A stretch of 64,000 nt of DNA from Pseudolactococcus insecticola (GTDB lineage Bacteria > Bacillota > Bacilli > Lactobacillales > Streptococcaceae): positions 45,343 through 109,342 of the forward strand of contig NZ_BLLH01000006.1 in the NCBI RefSeq assembly GCF_011170065.1, read 5' to 3'. The first letter of the stretch is position 1. Each line of letters starts with the position of its first letter. Of the stretch, positions 8,698 to 16,741 are shown one piece after another. The notes beneath the pieces are model-generated. The model did not search any database, had not been told where the DNA came from, and worked only from the letters and a program-made list of their open reading frames with translations. Both the position numbers and the translations under genes were made by a program.

Positions 8698-9615
8698 TTA
8701 GTAATTCAGCTTATTTTCCTTTTTGAACTCTGTCCAGCCACGGTTTGAGTAGACTGGATCTCCCAATTCTCTCCCGAGTTTATATGAATCAAGCGCTTCC
8801 TGTGGCGTTTTTCCGTCAATTGCTTGCCCATTAGGAATTTGTGGATCAACAATATAAAAAGATGTTCCCTCGAATTTCCATCCTTTTGAAACCAAGAGCT
8901 GTACTTCACCGTAATTTGCAGTATAATGATGTGCACCAGCTTTTTTCGCATTAGGATTATAAAGGCGATATACATTATCCTTTGCAGGCGCTTCAGTGTT
9001 TGAATACCAGCTAATCCCTTCATATCGCCATCCTAATTTTACCAGAGCGTCTTTTTCACCTTTATCAGATGTATAGTGATGATCCCCCGCATTGGGATTG
9101 TATACACGATATACTGGCGTTTTACTTTTGGAAACTAAAAGCCCAGAAGTACCCTCAAACTTCCAACCAACTTTGTACAAACTTTTAACTTCGTTTGCGT
9201 TTAATGTATAGAAATGTTCGCCAGAATTAGGATTATACATTCGATACAATGTTTGCCATGTATGATTATTATAAAAATCAAAACTACTATTCATTCTTTT
9301 TATTTGATTAACCATTGAATTTGGATTAGCTTCATCCGCAGCTTTTTCAGCCGCAGCTTCTGCTTTCACCGCCGCTATATACGTATCATACAATTTTGAC
9401 TGAACATCGTATAGCTTCATGGCTGCATCATAGTTTGCAGCTGTTTTATTTTTCTCATAAACACTTTCAGCTTTTTCATATGCACTTGCTGCCGCTTGAT
9501 ACTTTGCGTCTGCATCCGTCACCGCAGACGCATGAGCTTTAGCGGTTCCTAAAGCTCCTCCCGCTAACAAGATTAGACCAACAGCTCCAACAGATAAAAT
9601 TTTCCTAATTTTCAT
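8698..9615 (-). CDS. Secreted DUF5648-type repeat protein
   Basis: A 305-residue protein starting at the ATG at 9615 (GAGGG eight bases upstream; a GTG at 9624 overlaps the ribosome site). It has a signal peptide (1-30, cleavage near AHAS), a helical Ala/Tyr/Glu-rich region (32-95), then three repeats of about 45 residues with the pattern YRxYNPNxGxHxYT followed by GWKFEG (about 125-255). These repeats match what is usually annotated as DUF5648, found in secreted and cell-wall proteins of Firmicutes, often next to lytic or adhesive domains. The function is unknown. It is the first gene of the surface module, 158 bases upstream of the giant adhesin, and has its own sigma-A-type promoter. Confidence 0.8.
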   Translation of the reverse strand: MKIRKILSVGAVGLILLAGGALGTAKAHASAVTDADAKYQAAASAYEKAESVYEKNKTAANYDAAMKLYDVQSKLYDTYIAAVKAEAAAEKAADEANPNSMVNQIKRMNSSFDFYNNHTWQTLYRMYNPNSGEHFYTLNANEVKSLYKVGWKFEGTSGLLVSKSKTPVYRVYNPNAGDHHYTSDKGEKDALVKLGWRYEGISWYSNTEAPAKDNVYRLYNPNAKKAGAHHYTANYGEVQLLVSKGWKFEGTSFYIVDPQIPNGQAIDGKTPQEALDSYKLGRELGDPVYSNRGWTEFKKENKLNY

Positions 9616-9664
9616 AAACAACACCCTCTTTTTCCTATCACTTTCGTGATTTTTCTATATATCT

Positions 9665-9694
9665 ATTATACCATGGTTTTAACCTACTTATCAA
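9665..9694 (-). promoter_or_regulatory. Sigma-A promoter of the surface module
   Basis: On the minus strand TTGATA (9689-9694), an 18-base spacer and a consensus TATAAT (9665-9670) precede the DUF5648-type gene. A TCAC-GAAA-GTGA hairpin lies in the leader. This suggests the surface genes can be transcribed independently of the upstream transfer genes. Confidence 0.7.
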
Positions 9695-9789
9695 TATAAA
9701 AATATACTTTTTATGATAAAAACGCTAATAGAAGGAACGCAAATTTAACTACTGAAATTACATTCTAAAGATTCTGTAAACTCCCACCG

Positions 9790-9954
9790 TCAGTTAATAG
9801 CCAAAGCTTTTTGTTCTTTATCCTCAGCTGTTTTTGTGCTCCCATTATTCCGAATCACTGTCCGTTTGCTTGGTGATACTTCCAATATCCGTTTATCATC
9901 CGATACGATAATTTTGTTGGTTTCATTTACTTGAATTACTTCGTTTTTTAACAT
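9790..9954 (-). CDS. Hypothetical 54-residue protein
   Basis: A short frame from the ATG at 9954 to TGA at 9790, with GAAGGA seven bases upstream. The product (MLKNEVIQVNETNKIIVSDD and onward) is soluble and charged, predicted to be mostly beta, with no membrane segment. It starts 13 bases after the stop of the preceding gene, in the same direction and with the tight spacing of the rest of the operon, which is the main argument that it is real. No family is recognised. Confidence 0.55.
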   Translation of the reverse strand: MLKNEVIQVNETNKIIVSDDKRILEVSPSKRTVIRNNGSTKTAEDKEQKALAIN

Positions 9955-9967
9955 TTTTTCCTTCTAT

Positions 9968-10609
9968 CTATTTAAGATTAGTTTTGGCATAATCTGTCAG
10001 ATCTTTTCCTGCTTCATTTGCTTTAGTAATCAAGTCAATAATGTCTGGATAAGAATATTTACTATCATCTACGCCAGCATCTTTAAGCTTTTTTCTCGCT
10101 TCTTTAACAGACGATGTATTCTTTTGATTTTGTGCCGTTGTAGTTGCTGGTGAGTTCAAGAACTCACTGACTTCTTTTTGCTTAGCTTCAGCTTTAACTT
10201 GAGTTGCTTGTGCTTTTTTACTTTCCTTTTGTGTGATACTCTGATTGATGTTATGCGCCATTTGCTCTTTAGTTGAGCTAGTGAATGTAGTTGTATCTGC
10301 CACATCAGACGATACGCTAGACTTGTCAGCTTCTTTTACCTCTTTGCTTTTTGCCGTGCCGCTTTTTTCCTGACTATCTTCAGAAACTTTTTTAGAAGTT
10401 TCTTTTTCCGCTTCTAATTTAATAGTTCTGCCAGAAGAATCACTGGATGTAACTTTTGACACCTTATCAGCTTCGAGATGAGTAGGCTCTCTACTGTGAA
10501 TAACAGTAACAATTACTATACTTGACAACAATACTAAATAGGCGCCACCAATGATCATTTTGCTTTTAATTCGCTTTCGCTTATGACTTTTATTTTGTTT
10601 ACTTGACAC
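9968..10609 (-). CDS. Membrane-anchored hydrophilic protein (GTG start)
   Basis: A 213-residue protein starting at a GTG with AGAGG about eight bases upstream. A basic cytoplasmic N-terminus (KSHKRKRIKSK) is followed by one membrane helix (about 19-39), then a long Ser/Lys/Glu-rich region predicted to be outside and largely unstructured. The C-terminal 50 residues (about 160-213) form a more ordered helical domain. It sits between the triplicated small genes and the surface module. No family is recognised. The shape (single helix plus outside tail) suits an accessory of the mating apparatus or an exclusion factor, but that is inference from topology. Confidence 0.7.
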   Translation of the reverse strand: MSSKQNKSHKRKRIKSKMIIGGAYLVLLSSIVIVTVIHSREPTHLEADKVSKVTSSDSSGRTIKLEAEKETSKKVSEDSQEKSGTAKSKEVKEADKSSVSSDVADTTTFTSSTKEQMAHNINQSITQKESKKAQATQVKAEAKQKEVSEFLNSPATTTAQNQKNTSSVKEARKKLKDAGVDDSKYSYPDIIDLITKANEAGKDLTDYAKTNLK

Positions 10610-10633
10610 ACTTTAAACCTCTTTTTCTATTCT

Positions 10634-10876
10634 CTATCCCCCGACTACAATACCATACTTTTCAATCATACCTTCTCCAAAGCCATATGTCGCTACCGCA
10701 CGACCTTGAAAAATCGACTCAATTGATACAATCGTAATCTCAACATCTGCTTTACTGAGCTTCATTCCTTTAAATCTGTAAGTTTGATAATCTTGAAATC
10801 TAATCAATATTTTTTTCATATCGTTATAAAGCTTGCGGAGTTGTTCTCCGTTACCATCTAATCTTACTGTATTCAT
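10634..10876 (-). CDS. Small protein, triplicated family, member 3
   Basis: An 80-residue soluble protein and the most diverged of three consecutive paralogues. Shared features: an N-terminal hydrophobic strand and turn (MNTVRLDGNGEQLRKLYNDM), a central F[KR]GxKL segment, a helix beginning with V-E, and a C-terminal KYGIVV or QYGIVI motif. Its ATG overlaps the stop of the preceding paralogue (ATGA), so the two are translationally coupled. The function is unknown. Confidence 0.75.
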   Translation of the reverse strand: MNTVRLDGNGEQLRKLYNDMKKILIRFQDYQTYRFKGMKLSKADVEITIVSIESIFQGRAVATYGFGEGMIEKYGIVVGG

Positions 10877-11151
10877 TTCTTGTTTCTCTCCTCATAGTAT
10901 TCTTTTGTTAATTCATGAACCTCAATGCCGTACTTATTGATTAAAGCTTCTGGAAACACAGTCCGTGCCATATAGCTGCCTTTAAGAAGATGTGGGATTC
11001 TATCAATAAGTTCTTCCACTTCTTCTCTACGCAATTTTATGCCTTTGAAAATGCAAACTTGTTTTCCGTAATTTCGATGATCACATTCTATCAAATCATT
11101 ATAAAGCCTTTGGAGTGCATTCTCGTTTCCAAGTCCATCGACTATTTCCAT
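10873..11151 (-). CDS. Small protein, triplicated family, member 2
   Basis: A 92-residue soluble protein clearly related to its neighbours. It shares the NEALQRLYNDL-type start, FKGIKLRREEVEELIDRIPHLL in the middle and INKYGIEV near the end, followed by a charged tail. It overlaps the upstream paralogue by 10 bases and the downstream one by 4. No known family is recognised. Three different copies kept in one operon suggest related but not interchangeable jobs, for example subunits of a small hetero-oligomer. Confidence 0.8.
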   Translation of the reverse strand: MEIVDGLGNENALQRLYNDLIECDHRNYGKQVCIFKGIKLRREEVEELIDRIPHLLKGSYMARTVFPEALINKYGIEVHELTKEYYEERNKK

Positions 11152-11426
11152 TTTTCGTCTACCTCTTTCTGAAATTCTTTCGTATATTCACGAATTACAA
11201 TGCCATATTGATCACATATGTACACTGGTATTGACGGTGACAATACATATTTAGCGCTAAGAAGATGTGAAATTTCATCAATAAGTTCTTCCACAGTCGT
11301 TCTACGAACTAACCAGTTTCTAAAAACACGATATTCATTATCATGATACGAATTGACAGATTCTACCAAATCGTTATGAAGCCTTTTGAGTGCTTCTTTG
11401 TTTTCGGCGCTGTCTATTACTTGCAT
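11142..11426 (-). CDS. Small protein, triplicated family, member 1
   Basis: A 94-residue soluble protein, first of three tandem paralogues. It shares the KEALKRLHNDLVES start, the RRTTVEELIDEISHLL helix and the CDQYGIVI ending with member 2, which it overlaps by 10 bases. No membrane segment or catalytic motif is visible. It lies downstream of the small helical genes at 11.5-12.0 kb and ahead of the surface module. Confidence 0.8.
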   Translation of the reverse strand: MQVIDSAENKEALKRLHNDLVESVNSYHDNEYRVFRNWLVRRTTVEELIDEISHLLSAKYVLSPSIPVYICDQYGIVIREYTKEFQKEVDEKWK

Positions 11427-11470
11427 ATTTCTACTCCTTTAATTTACCCATTGTCTAGTTAGTCCAAAAA

Positions 11471-11797
11471 TTATGCTTCTGGTGTTTCTTTGTAAGCTTC
11501 TGCCGCAAGCGCTTCAAGCACTGCTTGTGCGTCTGCCACATTTTTCTTGATAAAATTGAAATAAGAACTTGCTTTTACAAGATTACTAATCAACGAATTA
11601 ACCGATTTTGACGCTTCTTCAAGAAGTGCCTTATCAACGCCAGCATTTTCAAATTGTAGTAATTCTTTGCCTTTGCCCTTGAGCTGACCTGCAGCTACTG
11701 TGTAATCATTAGTACCTGTGGCGATTGATGATGTTGTATCTACCAACAATTGCAATTCATTGACTTTTTGTGCTAATACTTCTTTTTCTGGATTCAT
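11471..11797 (-). CDS. Helical hypothetical protein, 108 residues
   Basis: A small, soluble, predicted all-helical protein with a Gly-containing middle (AAGQLKGKGKELLQF) and an Ala/Glu-rich C-terminus. No WXG motif, signal peptide or membrane helix is visible, and no family is recognised. It is followed 44 bases later by the first triplicated gene and preceded by the 50-residue frame at 11.9-12.0 kb, all on the same strand. A coiled, self-associating protein of the transfer operon is the most that can be said. Confidence 0.7.
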   Translation of the reverse strand: MNPEKEVLAQKVNELQLLVDTTSSIATGTNDYTVAAGQLKGKGKELLQFENAGVDKALLEEASKSVNSLISNLVKASSYFNFIKKNVADAQAVLEALAAEAYKETPEA

Positions 11798-11870
11798 TTT
11801 TGTTTTCCTGTTTTCTTTCTATTTTTAAGTGAGAAAGACTAACTAAACACCCCATACCCTTAACTTTTCG

Positions 11871-12023
11871 TTATGCTTCTAACATATCCAAAACATCTCT
11901 ATATGCGTCAAGCAAACCGCTTAGATATTCAAAATCATAGGCGCTATCGTCCATTACTTCTAATTTATTGATTGACGCTGCAATTTCAGCGATTTTTTGT
12001 TTGATTGTTTCTTTAAATTCCAC
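11871..12023 (-). CDS. Hypothetical 50-residue helical protein (GTG start)
   Basis: A short frame from GTG at 12023 to TAA at 11871, with GGGAG about six bases upstream. The product (MEFKETIKQKIAEIAASINK and onward, ending DVLDMLEA) is acidic and amphipathic along its whole length, consistent with one helical hairpin. It lies 26 bases after the second ArdA-like gene, in the same operon direction. Regular heptad-like spacing and a good ribosome site support it. The function is unknown. Confidence 0.6.
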   Translation of the reverse strand: MEFKETIKQKIAEIAASINKLEVMDDSAYDFEYLSGLLDAYRDVLDMLEA

Positions 12024-12049
12024 TAACTTCTCCCTGAAAATAAATTAAA

Positions 12050-12547
12050 TTAAAAAAAGCTTAGGTCTCTTGCTCGTTCCAAAAGTTCTTCTTTGTATTC
12101 GGTTTCTGAATATGTCACAAAATTACCTTGATCATCAAACCCAATATATGGATCGTTCCAGCTTTTGATATTGCCTGATGCTACCTTTGTGGCTACATCC
12201 ATAGCTGTCAGTCCCATGTCTTCAAAAAACTCGGTACTGAACTCGTAAATATCAGCATCCACGTCAAAATATTCAACTCTATAAATCTCTGCTAGATTAT
12301 ACATCAAATTTCCAACAAGATATTCTCCACGCCACAAACCAGATTCGTTGTCTATATCAAAAACACCAAGTTCTAGTTCTTCATGTTCGTTTGGATTATA
12401 TTTTCCAAGATACTCTTCCATAACTTCGGAATATTTTTTTCTTGCAAGCTCTTCAGCTGTAAACCATCGCCCCTGCGAAAAATCAGAATGATAGAGGTCG
12501 ATATAAAACTTATCATCCATGATCATTTCATACACGTTTACTTTCAC
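12050..12547 (-). CDS. ArdA-like acidic antirestriction protein, copy 2
   Basis: A 165-residue, strongly acidic protein. ArdA proteins are about 165-170 residues and act as DNA mimics that bind and block type I restriction enzymes, protecting the element as it enters a new host. Visible ArdA-like features are an early GRWFT segment, then ELELGVFDIDNESGL (compare the W/AIHDYE strand of ArdA), a dense Asp/Glu surface, and a helix YEFSTEFFEDMG near 105-115. The position, just after the relaxase in a Tn916-like order, is that of orf18 (ardA). It is a tandem paralogue of the next gene, 26 bases away. The assignment rests on pattern, charge, length and position, not on a search. Confidence 0.6.
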   Translation of the reverse strand: MKVNVYEMIMDDKFYIDLYHSDFSQGRWFTAEELARKKYSEVMEEYLGKYNPNEHEELELGVFDIDNESGLWRGEYLVGNLMYNLAEIYRVEYFDVDADIYEFSTEFFEDMGLTAMDVATKVASGNIKSWNDPYIGFDDQGNFVTYSETEYKEELLERARDLSFF

Positions 12548-12573
12548 TTCATTCTTCTCCTTTTTGCCCCAAA

Positions 12574-13071
12574 TTAAAAAAGACCTAAGTCTTTTACTCG
12601 CTCCAAAGCTTCAGCTTCATATTCTGACTGAGTGTACGACTCAAAGTTACCAGCGCCTGTAAATCCAATATATTCATCGCCCCAACTCTTGATGTTTCCA
12701 AAAAATACCATCTGGGCGACTTCATACGCTGAAAATCCCATTTCATCGAAAAAATCTTGCGTAAATTCAAAAATTTCTAAATCAACATCATAATATTCAG
12801 TCGTGAAAATTTCTACTAGCTTATCAATCAATTCTGAAACATCATATTCTCCACGCCACAAACCAGATTCGTTATCTACATCAAAGACACCAAGTTCTAG
12901 TTCTTCGTATTCATCTGGATTATATTTTTCAAGATATTCTTCTTCGATTTCATACCAATCCTTGCTAGCAAGTTCTTCAACCGTGAACCATCGCCCTACC
13001 GCAAAGTTGTTTGGATAACTTCCGATAAAAAATTTATCATCCTTGATCATTTCATACACATTTACATTCAT
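12574..13071 (-). CDS. ArdA-like acidic antirestriction protein, copy 1
   Basis: A 165-residue paralogue of the protein encoded just downstream, identical in length and roughly half identical in sequence (GRWFTVEELAS, NESGLWRGEYDVSEL, GNIKSWGDEYIGF). It is even richer in Asp and Glu, giving the negative surface expected of a DNA mimic. It lies directly after the small gene that overlaps the relaxase, matching the ardA slot in Tn916-type elements. Two copies side by side could broaden the range of restriction enzymes blocked. An unrelated acidic family cannot be excluded without a structural comparison. Confidence 0.6.
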   Translation of the reverse strand: MNVNVYEMIKDDKFFIGSYPNNFAVGRWFTVEELASKDWYEIEEEYLEKYNPDEYEELELGVFDVDNESGLWRGEYDVSELIDKLVEIFTTEYYDVDLEIFEFTQDFFDEMGFSAYEVAQMVFFGNIKSWGDEYIGFTGAGNFESYTQSEYEAEALERVKDLGLF

Positions 13072-13095
13072 TTTGCTCCACTCTATCCTCTATTT

Positions 13096-13428
13096 TTAAA
13101 TTTGCTTTTCGGATTCTTCAATTAACCAATTTATAAATCTTAGTCTATCTGTTTCATCTTTTATAATAAAAAAGTATTCCATTTCGTACTCGTGGCGTTC
13201 GTAAAACTCTGGCACATATCGATGCTCACACAGTGTATCAATTCGTCTGCGCACTTCAAGACCTGCATCACTTAGATAAAAGTCAATTCGTTTTTGGCGC
13301 TCCGCCATGCCTTTTTTACGTAATGTTTTTTGATGTTCCTTGATAGCTTCCTCAAAGTTTTTTCTTTCTCTGATTGCTTCCCAATCAACGGGTTCGTTAA
13401 TTTCCTGCATAATCAAACGTTGCCCCAT
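13096..13428 (-). CDS. Small charged protein overlapping the relaxase gene
   Basis: A 110-residue, highly charged helical protein (RERKNFEEAIKEHQKTLRKK in the N-terminal half, an aromatic patch YEMEYFFII near 83-91). It overlaps the last 32 bases of the relaxase gene in another frame, so translation is probably coupled. ATG at 13428 is used; a second in-frame ATG at 13410 is equally possible. It sits where Tn916 has orf19, a small gene of unknown function. An auxiliary role in DNA processing is an inference from the coupling. Confidence 0.65.
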   Translation of the reverse strand: MGQRLIMQEINEPVDWEAIRERKNFEEAIKEHQKTLRKKGMAERQKRIDFYLSDAGLEVRRRIDTLCEHRYVPEFYERHEYEMEYFFIIKDETDRLRFINWLIEESEKQI

Positions 13429-14683
13429 AACCAGTTGCTTCGAGCAGCTCTCTACCGTTTTTAGTCCGAACAGCTACATGAATAAAATCTTGTTGATCCT
13501 TGATTTGTTTTGACAATTCAATTTCTTGCATATCTTCATCAGTCAGTTCGTATTCGTCAATCTTTCTTTCAAGCCAATTATCACCTTTAAGCTCATCTTT
13601 TTCTTTTTGAATCCTGATCGTCCTAATTACTTGACGTTCTAGCCAAATTTTTGTTCGTTCTTCCGAGACATCTTTTGGCTGCGTCAAAAATTTGTATTTA
13701 CGAAAACTTCCAAAAAGTCGCAACCATTCCAAATTGTAATCACCATCTTCGTCATGAACAGTAAACAAGCTTCCCATTACATCAATTGCAAGCTGCGTTA
13801 CATCTGAATCACGATCTACGAAAGCGACAATAAACTGATTAGCTTTGTCATCAGACAAGCGCAACTCGTACCGATTTTTTAATCGTGTTTTTTCATGAAT
13901 TTCATCAAGGCTGCCTTTTGTTTTTAGCTGCTGCTCTTTGTCTTTTTCGTAAGCACATAAATAGCAAGGAGACTCCCTCGCACCAATATAGACAGCCATG
14001 CCCTTAGAAACAATTTCACCACGATCCTTGTGAAAGCCTTCGTGAATTTCAAACGTTCTAGTTTTTGTCTGAATCAGATTGTTTTTTAGCTTCATACGCA
14101 GCGTTTCTAAATTGTAGTTATATTTTTCATTGTACAATTCGTCAAGCGCTATATCTATTCGAGTAACTTTAAAAAAATTATCAAAAATATCTTCGCCACT
14201 ACCTGTAACGTGTGCTTGTGCATAAATCATTGCATCAATAAAAAAATCTTTCCACGTTCGTCCTTGTTCAAGTAGAATCGACTCAAATTCACGGCAGCCT
14301 TGACCAGATATTTCAAACATCGTCCCCATATCAATATCATCTTTGTGATAAAAGATTTTCATGTGTCCGTATTGTTGTCTAAGCGGATAATTGTACCCGC
14401 CTTTTTCTTCTTCGTGAAATTTATTCATGTCAATCTTCAAGACTTTTTCAATCACATCGTAATAGCGCAGTGTTTTAAAACGCAATCGTAACCAGTCAAC
14501 ACATGACACAACGTCTGACGTTCTGACACTTTCAAACACATTTTTTATCTTATGTTCGTCTTGCTCGCTCAAGTTTGATCTACCAGATTCGATTTTGGCT
14601 ACGTACTGTTTTGTCTTGCCGATAGCTGTTGCTATATCCTTTTGCGTAAGATTCATGTTCTCACGATAAGTTATTAAATCCAC
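13397..14683 (-). CDS. MobT-type relaxase / replication initiation factor with N-terminal HTH
   Basis: A 428-residue protein starting at a GTG with GAAGGG about eight bases upstream. Residues 1-45 form an XRE-type helix-turn-helix (LTQKDIATAIGKTKQYVAKI). Residues about 55-350 match the Rep_trans/replication initiation factor fold, with conserved-looking segments VDWLRLRF (63-70), RIDIALDE (about 174-181) and RYELRLSD (about 271-278). This is the layout of MobT (Orf20) of Tn916 and ICESt elements, which nicks the origin of transfer, attaches to the 5' end by a tyrosine and starts rolling-circle transfer and replication. The candidate oriT lies immediately upstream. Confidence 0.9.
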   Translation of the reverse strand: MDLITYRENMNLTQKDIATAIGKTKQYVAKIESGRSNLSEQDEHKIKNVFESVRTSDVVSCVDWLRLRFKTLRYYDVIEKVLKIDMNKFHEEEKGGYNYPLRQQYGHMKIFYHKDDIDMGTMFEISGQGCREFESILLEQGRTWKDFFIDAMIYAQAHVTGSGEDIFDNFFKVTRIDIALDELYNEKYNYNLETLRMKLKNNLIQTKTRTFEIHEGFHKDRGEIVSKGMAVYIGARESPCYLCAYEKDKEQQLKTKGSLDEIHEKTRLKNRYELRLSDDKANQFIVAFVDRDSDVTQLAIDVMGSLFTVHDEDGDYNLEWLRLFGSFRKYKFLTQPKDVSEERTKIWLERQVIRTIRIQKEKDELKGDNWLERKIDEYELTDEDMQEIELSKQIKDQQDFIHVAVRTKNGRELLEATGYGATFDYAGN

Positions 14684-14718
14684 GTTTTTCCCTTCATTTT
14701 AAGCCTATTTTTGTTCGA

Positions 14719-14839
14719 GCCTTGCTATCACTGGCTTTATCACTTGGTTGACTTTTTCGACATGCTGTCAAGCCTTGCTATCACTGACTATTTTTGACAG
14801 GTTGACCCCCTATACCCCCTATTAGTAGAGGGGGTATAG
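14719..14839. other. Candidate origin of transfer (oriT)
   Basis: The non-coding gap between the coupling-protein and relaxase genes carries a perfect 11-bp inverted repeat, CTATACCCCCT (14810-14820) and AGGGGGTATAG (14829-14839), with loop ATTAGTAG. A C-run/G-run stem around a short AT-rich loop is typical of the nick region recognised by MobT/Orf20-type relaxases. Two direct copies of GCCTTGCTATCACTG (14719-14733 and 14772-14786) upstream could be protein-binding iterons. Function is inferred from structure and position. Confidence 0.75.
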
Positions 14840-14875
14840 AGAATTTTCGGCAGTCTCCAAGCGCAAGCGCTTATT

Positions 14876-15100
14876 AGTCTAACGGCTTTCTTGGCTCTTT
14901 GCGCTTGACGGTCGGGCACTCTCCGGTTCTTAACGGCAACGAGACGCACGCTCTCCGATTCTTAACGGCAGTCGGGGCTATTCGCCGCTGGGGCGGCTCA
15001 TCGACGCCCCTCATTGCCTAAATCGTATCGCTAACACGTCTCTTATGCCTAAACCGTATCGCTTCCGCCCTACGCAAAGACCCAAGAAAGCCGAAAGACT
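14876..15100. repeat. Inverted-repeat-bounded structured block (possible single-strand origin)
   Basis: Two 28-base arms (14876-14903 and 15073-15100) match as inverted repeats at 25 of 28 positions. The right arm runs into the end of the coupling-protein gene. Between them are a GC-rich stretch with two near-identical copies of TCTCCG(G/A)TTCTTAACGGCA, two copies of TGCCTAAA(T/C)CGTATCGCT, and small hairpins. The 415-base gap (14684-15098) has no credible gene. As single-stranded DNA this block would fold into one large stem, as expected for a second-strand priming site beside oriT, but no known sso consensus was identified. Confidence 0.6.
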
Positions 15101-16730
15101 AATCTTCGACTACCGAAAATTTTTCCCCGACTTCATTAACAACAGCTTCTTGCCAAGTAGATTTTGTCTGATTCTTGAAAGCAACTATACGTTCAAATAG
15201 GGATAAATCACCGTCATTTAGCTCTTTTGATAACTCAAATTCTCTATCAACCAATAACTTCGTAATTTCCCCAAGCGTCCGTGGATGGATTCCAAGTTTT
15301 TCCGCAAACTCTTGTTTCGTATATGAAACAACTACATCTTCTTCTGTTTCAAGTTCAAGTCTCGGCATTGCTTCATACGCATCCCAAAAAGTAAAATCTT
15401 TCGCAGGTGGCATCTGAGGAGATAAAAATTGACGTGGTGATTCACCGTTGACCCCGTAATATCCCATACCAAACACACGTCTGCCATCAATTTCTTTGAT
15501 ATACTTGAAATTCTTGTTTGAGTTTGGAAAAAGAATATCATAAGATGTATTAGACAATCGTCCAACGGTGACACGTGTCATGATATTGTCACGTATTGTT
15601 GTCGGAATATCATCTGACTTGATATTTTGTGTCGCAATAATCATGAAAATACCCGCTTGACGACCTTTTAGAATAATCTGTTTAATTGCCGACATGACTT
15701 CCATAGAGCTAATAGGCGCACGCTCTTCTGCAGAACGTCCCATTTTAAATCCTAATTCATCTTCAACAGCTGACATGAAAGATGGAAACTCATCAACCAT
15801 AATAAAATAAGGTTTTAAGCCGTACGTATGAAAGGCTTCCATTTGCTTTTCTTTTTTTGCCTTCGATAACTTGCGCATCTGACCATAACGTTGATCCATG
15901 AAACTTTTAACATCAATCAAACGTTGTCCCATTTCAAGCGTTTCTGAAAAGATTCTATCTTTTAACACAGGTATCTCGTTCAAAGGTACGAAATCACTTT
16001 GTTTTGGATCTAAAATATCTACTACGCTATATTTCAATAAACCAATCAACATTGAACGCATCAGAACTGTTTTACCACCACCAGTACCACCAGCAATCAT
16101 TAGATGCGGATTGCCAATATAGTCCCATACAACGTCCTTCATGAGCTGTAAGCCTCCCTTAGGTGTACCTGCAATTTCACTACTCTTCAAGACGTTATCA
16201 AGTAAACCACTCATGAATTTGTAGTTAATATAACCTGTTTCATCAATCATGTCGATCATATCCAGCGAAAAAGTAATCTCTAAATCACCCGATATTTTGA
16301 GCAGCTTTTGTTGATGCTTGTTACCCTTCAGACCAAAAGTGACGATATAAGCACGATCTTTATAGCTGAAAAACGTCTCTACATACTTTAATTTACGTTT
16401 TGCATCTTTATTTTTCGATTTTTTCTCTGTCACATAACCATTTTCTTCCAAAAAAAATCGCAACATTCTGCGATACTTTAATACTCTGAAAAAGCTAAAC
16501 TTTTGAAGCTGACGATAAACTGCTACTACGCCAAAGGCATAAATCAGACCTGTTACAACGCACAAAATCCAAGTTGCAGGTGTCGTATATGCTTTTGTGA
16601 ACCAAAAAAATACAAACCAGAAACCCAAAAAAGGCAAGGACAATATAATCACTTCCAACGGTAGCGTCATTTTGTCCTTATTGCCTATTTTGAAACCACG
16701 GAATCCAAAAAAACTTTTTAGAAATCCCAT
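15099..16730 (-). CDS. TcpA/FtsK-SpoIIIE-type conjugative coupling ATPase
   Basis: A 543-residue membrane ATPase. Two N-terminal membrane helices (about 25-45 and 52-72) are followed by a linker and a RecA-like motor domain with Walker A AGGTGGGKT (213-221), an LDPKQSD segment just after it, and a Walker B-like YFIMVDEFPSF near residue 300. This is the Orf21/TcpA family of Tn916-like elements: it receives the relaxase-DNA complex and pumps the strand through the mating channel. It begins 11 bases after the preceding small gene and is followed by the candidate oriT and relaxase. The right arm of the inverted-repeat block extends two bases past its stop codon. Confidence 0.92.
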   Translation of the reverse strand: MGFLKSFFGFRGFKIGNKDKMTLPLEVIILSLPFLGFWFVFFWFTKAYTTPATWILCVVTGLIYAFGVVAVYRQLQKFSFFRVLKYRRMLRFFLEENGYVTEKKSKNKDAKRKLKYVETFFSYKDRAYIVTFGLKGNKHQQKLLKISGDLEITFSLDMIDMIDETGYINYKFMSGLLDNVLKSSEIAGTPKGGLQLMKDVVWDYIGNPHLMIAGGTGGGKTVLMRSMLIGLLKYSVVDILDPKQSDFVPLNEIPVLKDRIFSETLEMGQRLIDVKSFMDQRYGQMRKLSKAKKEKQMEAFHTYGLKPYFIMVDEFPSFMSAVEDELGFKMGRSAEERAPISSMEVMSAIKQIILKGRQAGIFMIIATQNIKSDDIPTTIRDNIMTRVTVGRLSNTSYDILFPNSNKNFKYIKEIDGRRVFGMGYYGVNGESPRQFLSPQMPPAKDFTFWDAYEAMPRLELETEEDVVVSYTKQEFAEKLGIHPRTLGEITKLLVDREFELSKELNDGDLSLFERIVAFKNQTKSTWQEAVVNEVGEKFSVVED

Positions 16731-16741
16731 TGTTTACCTAC

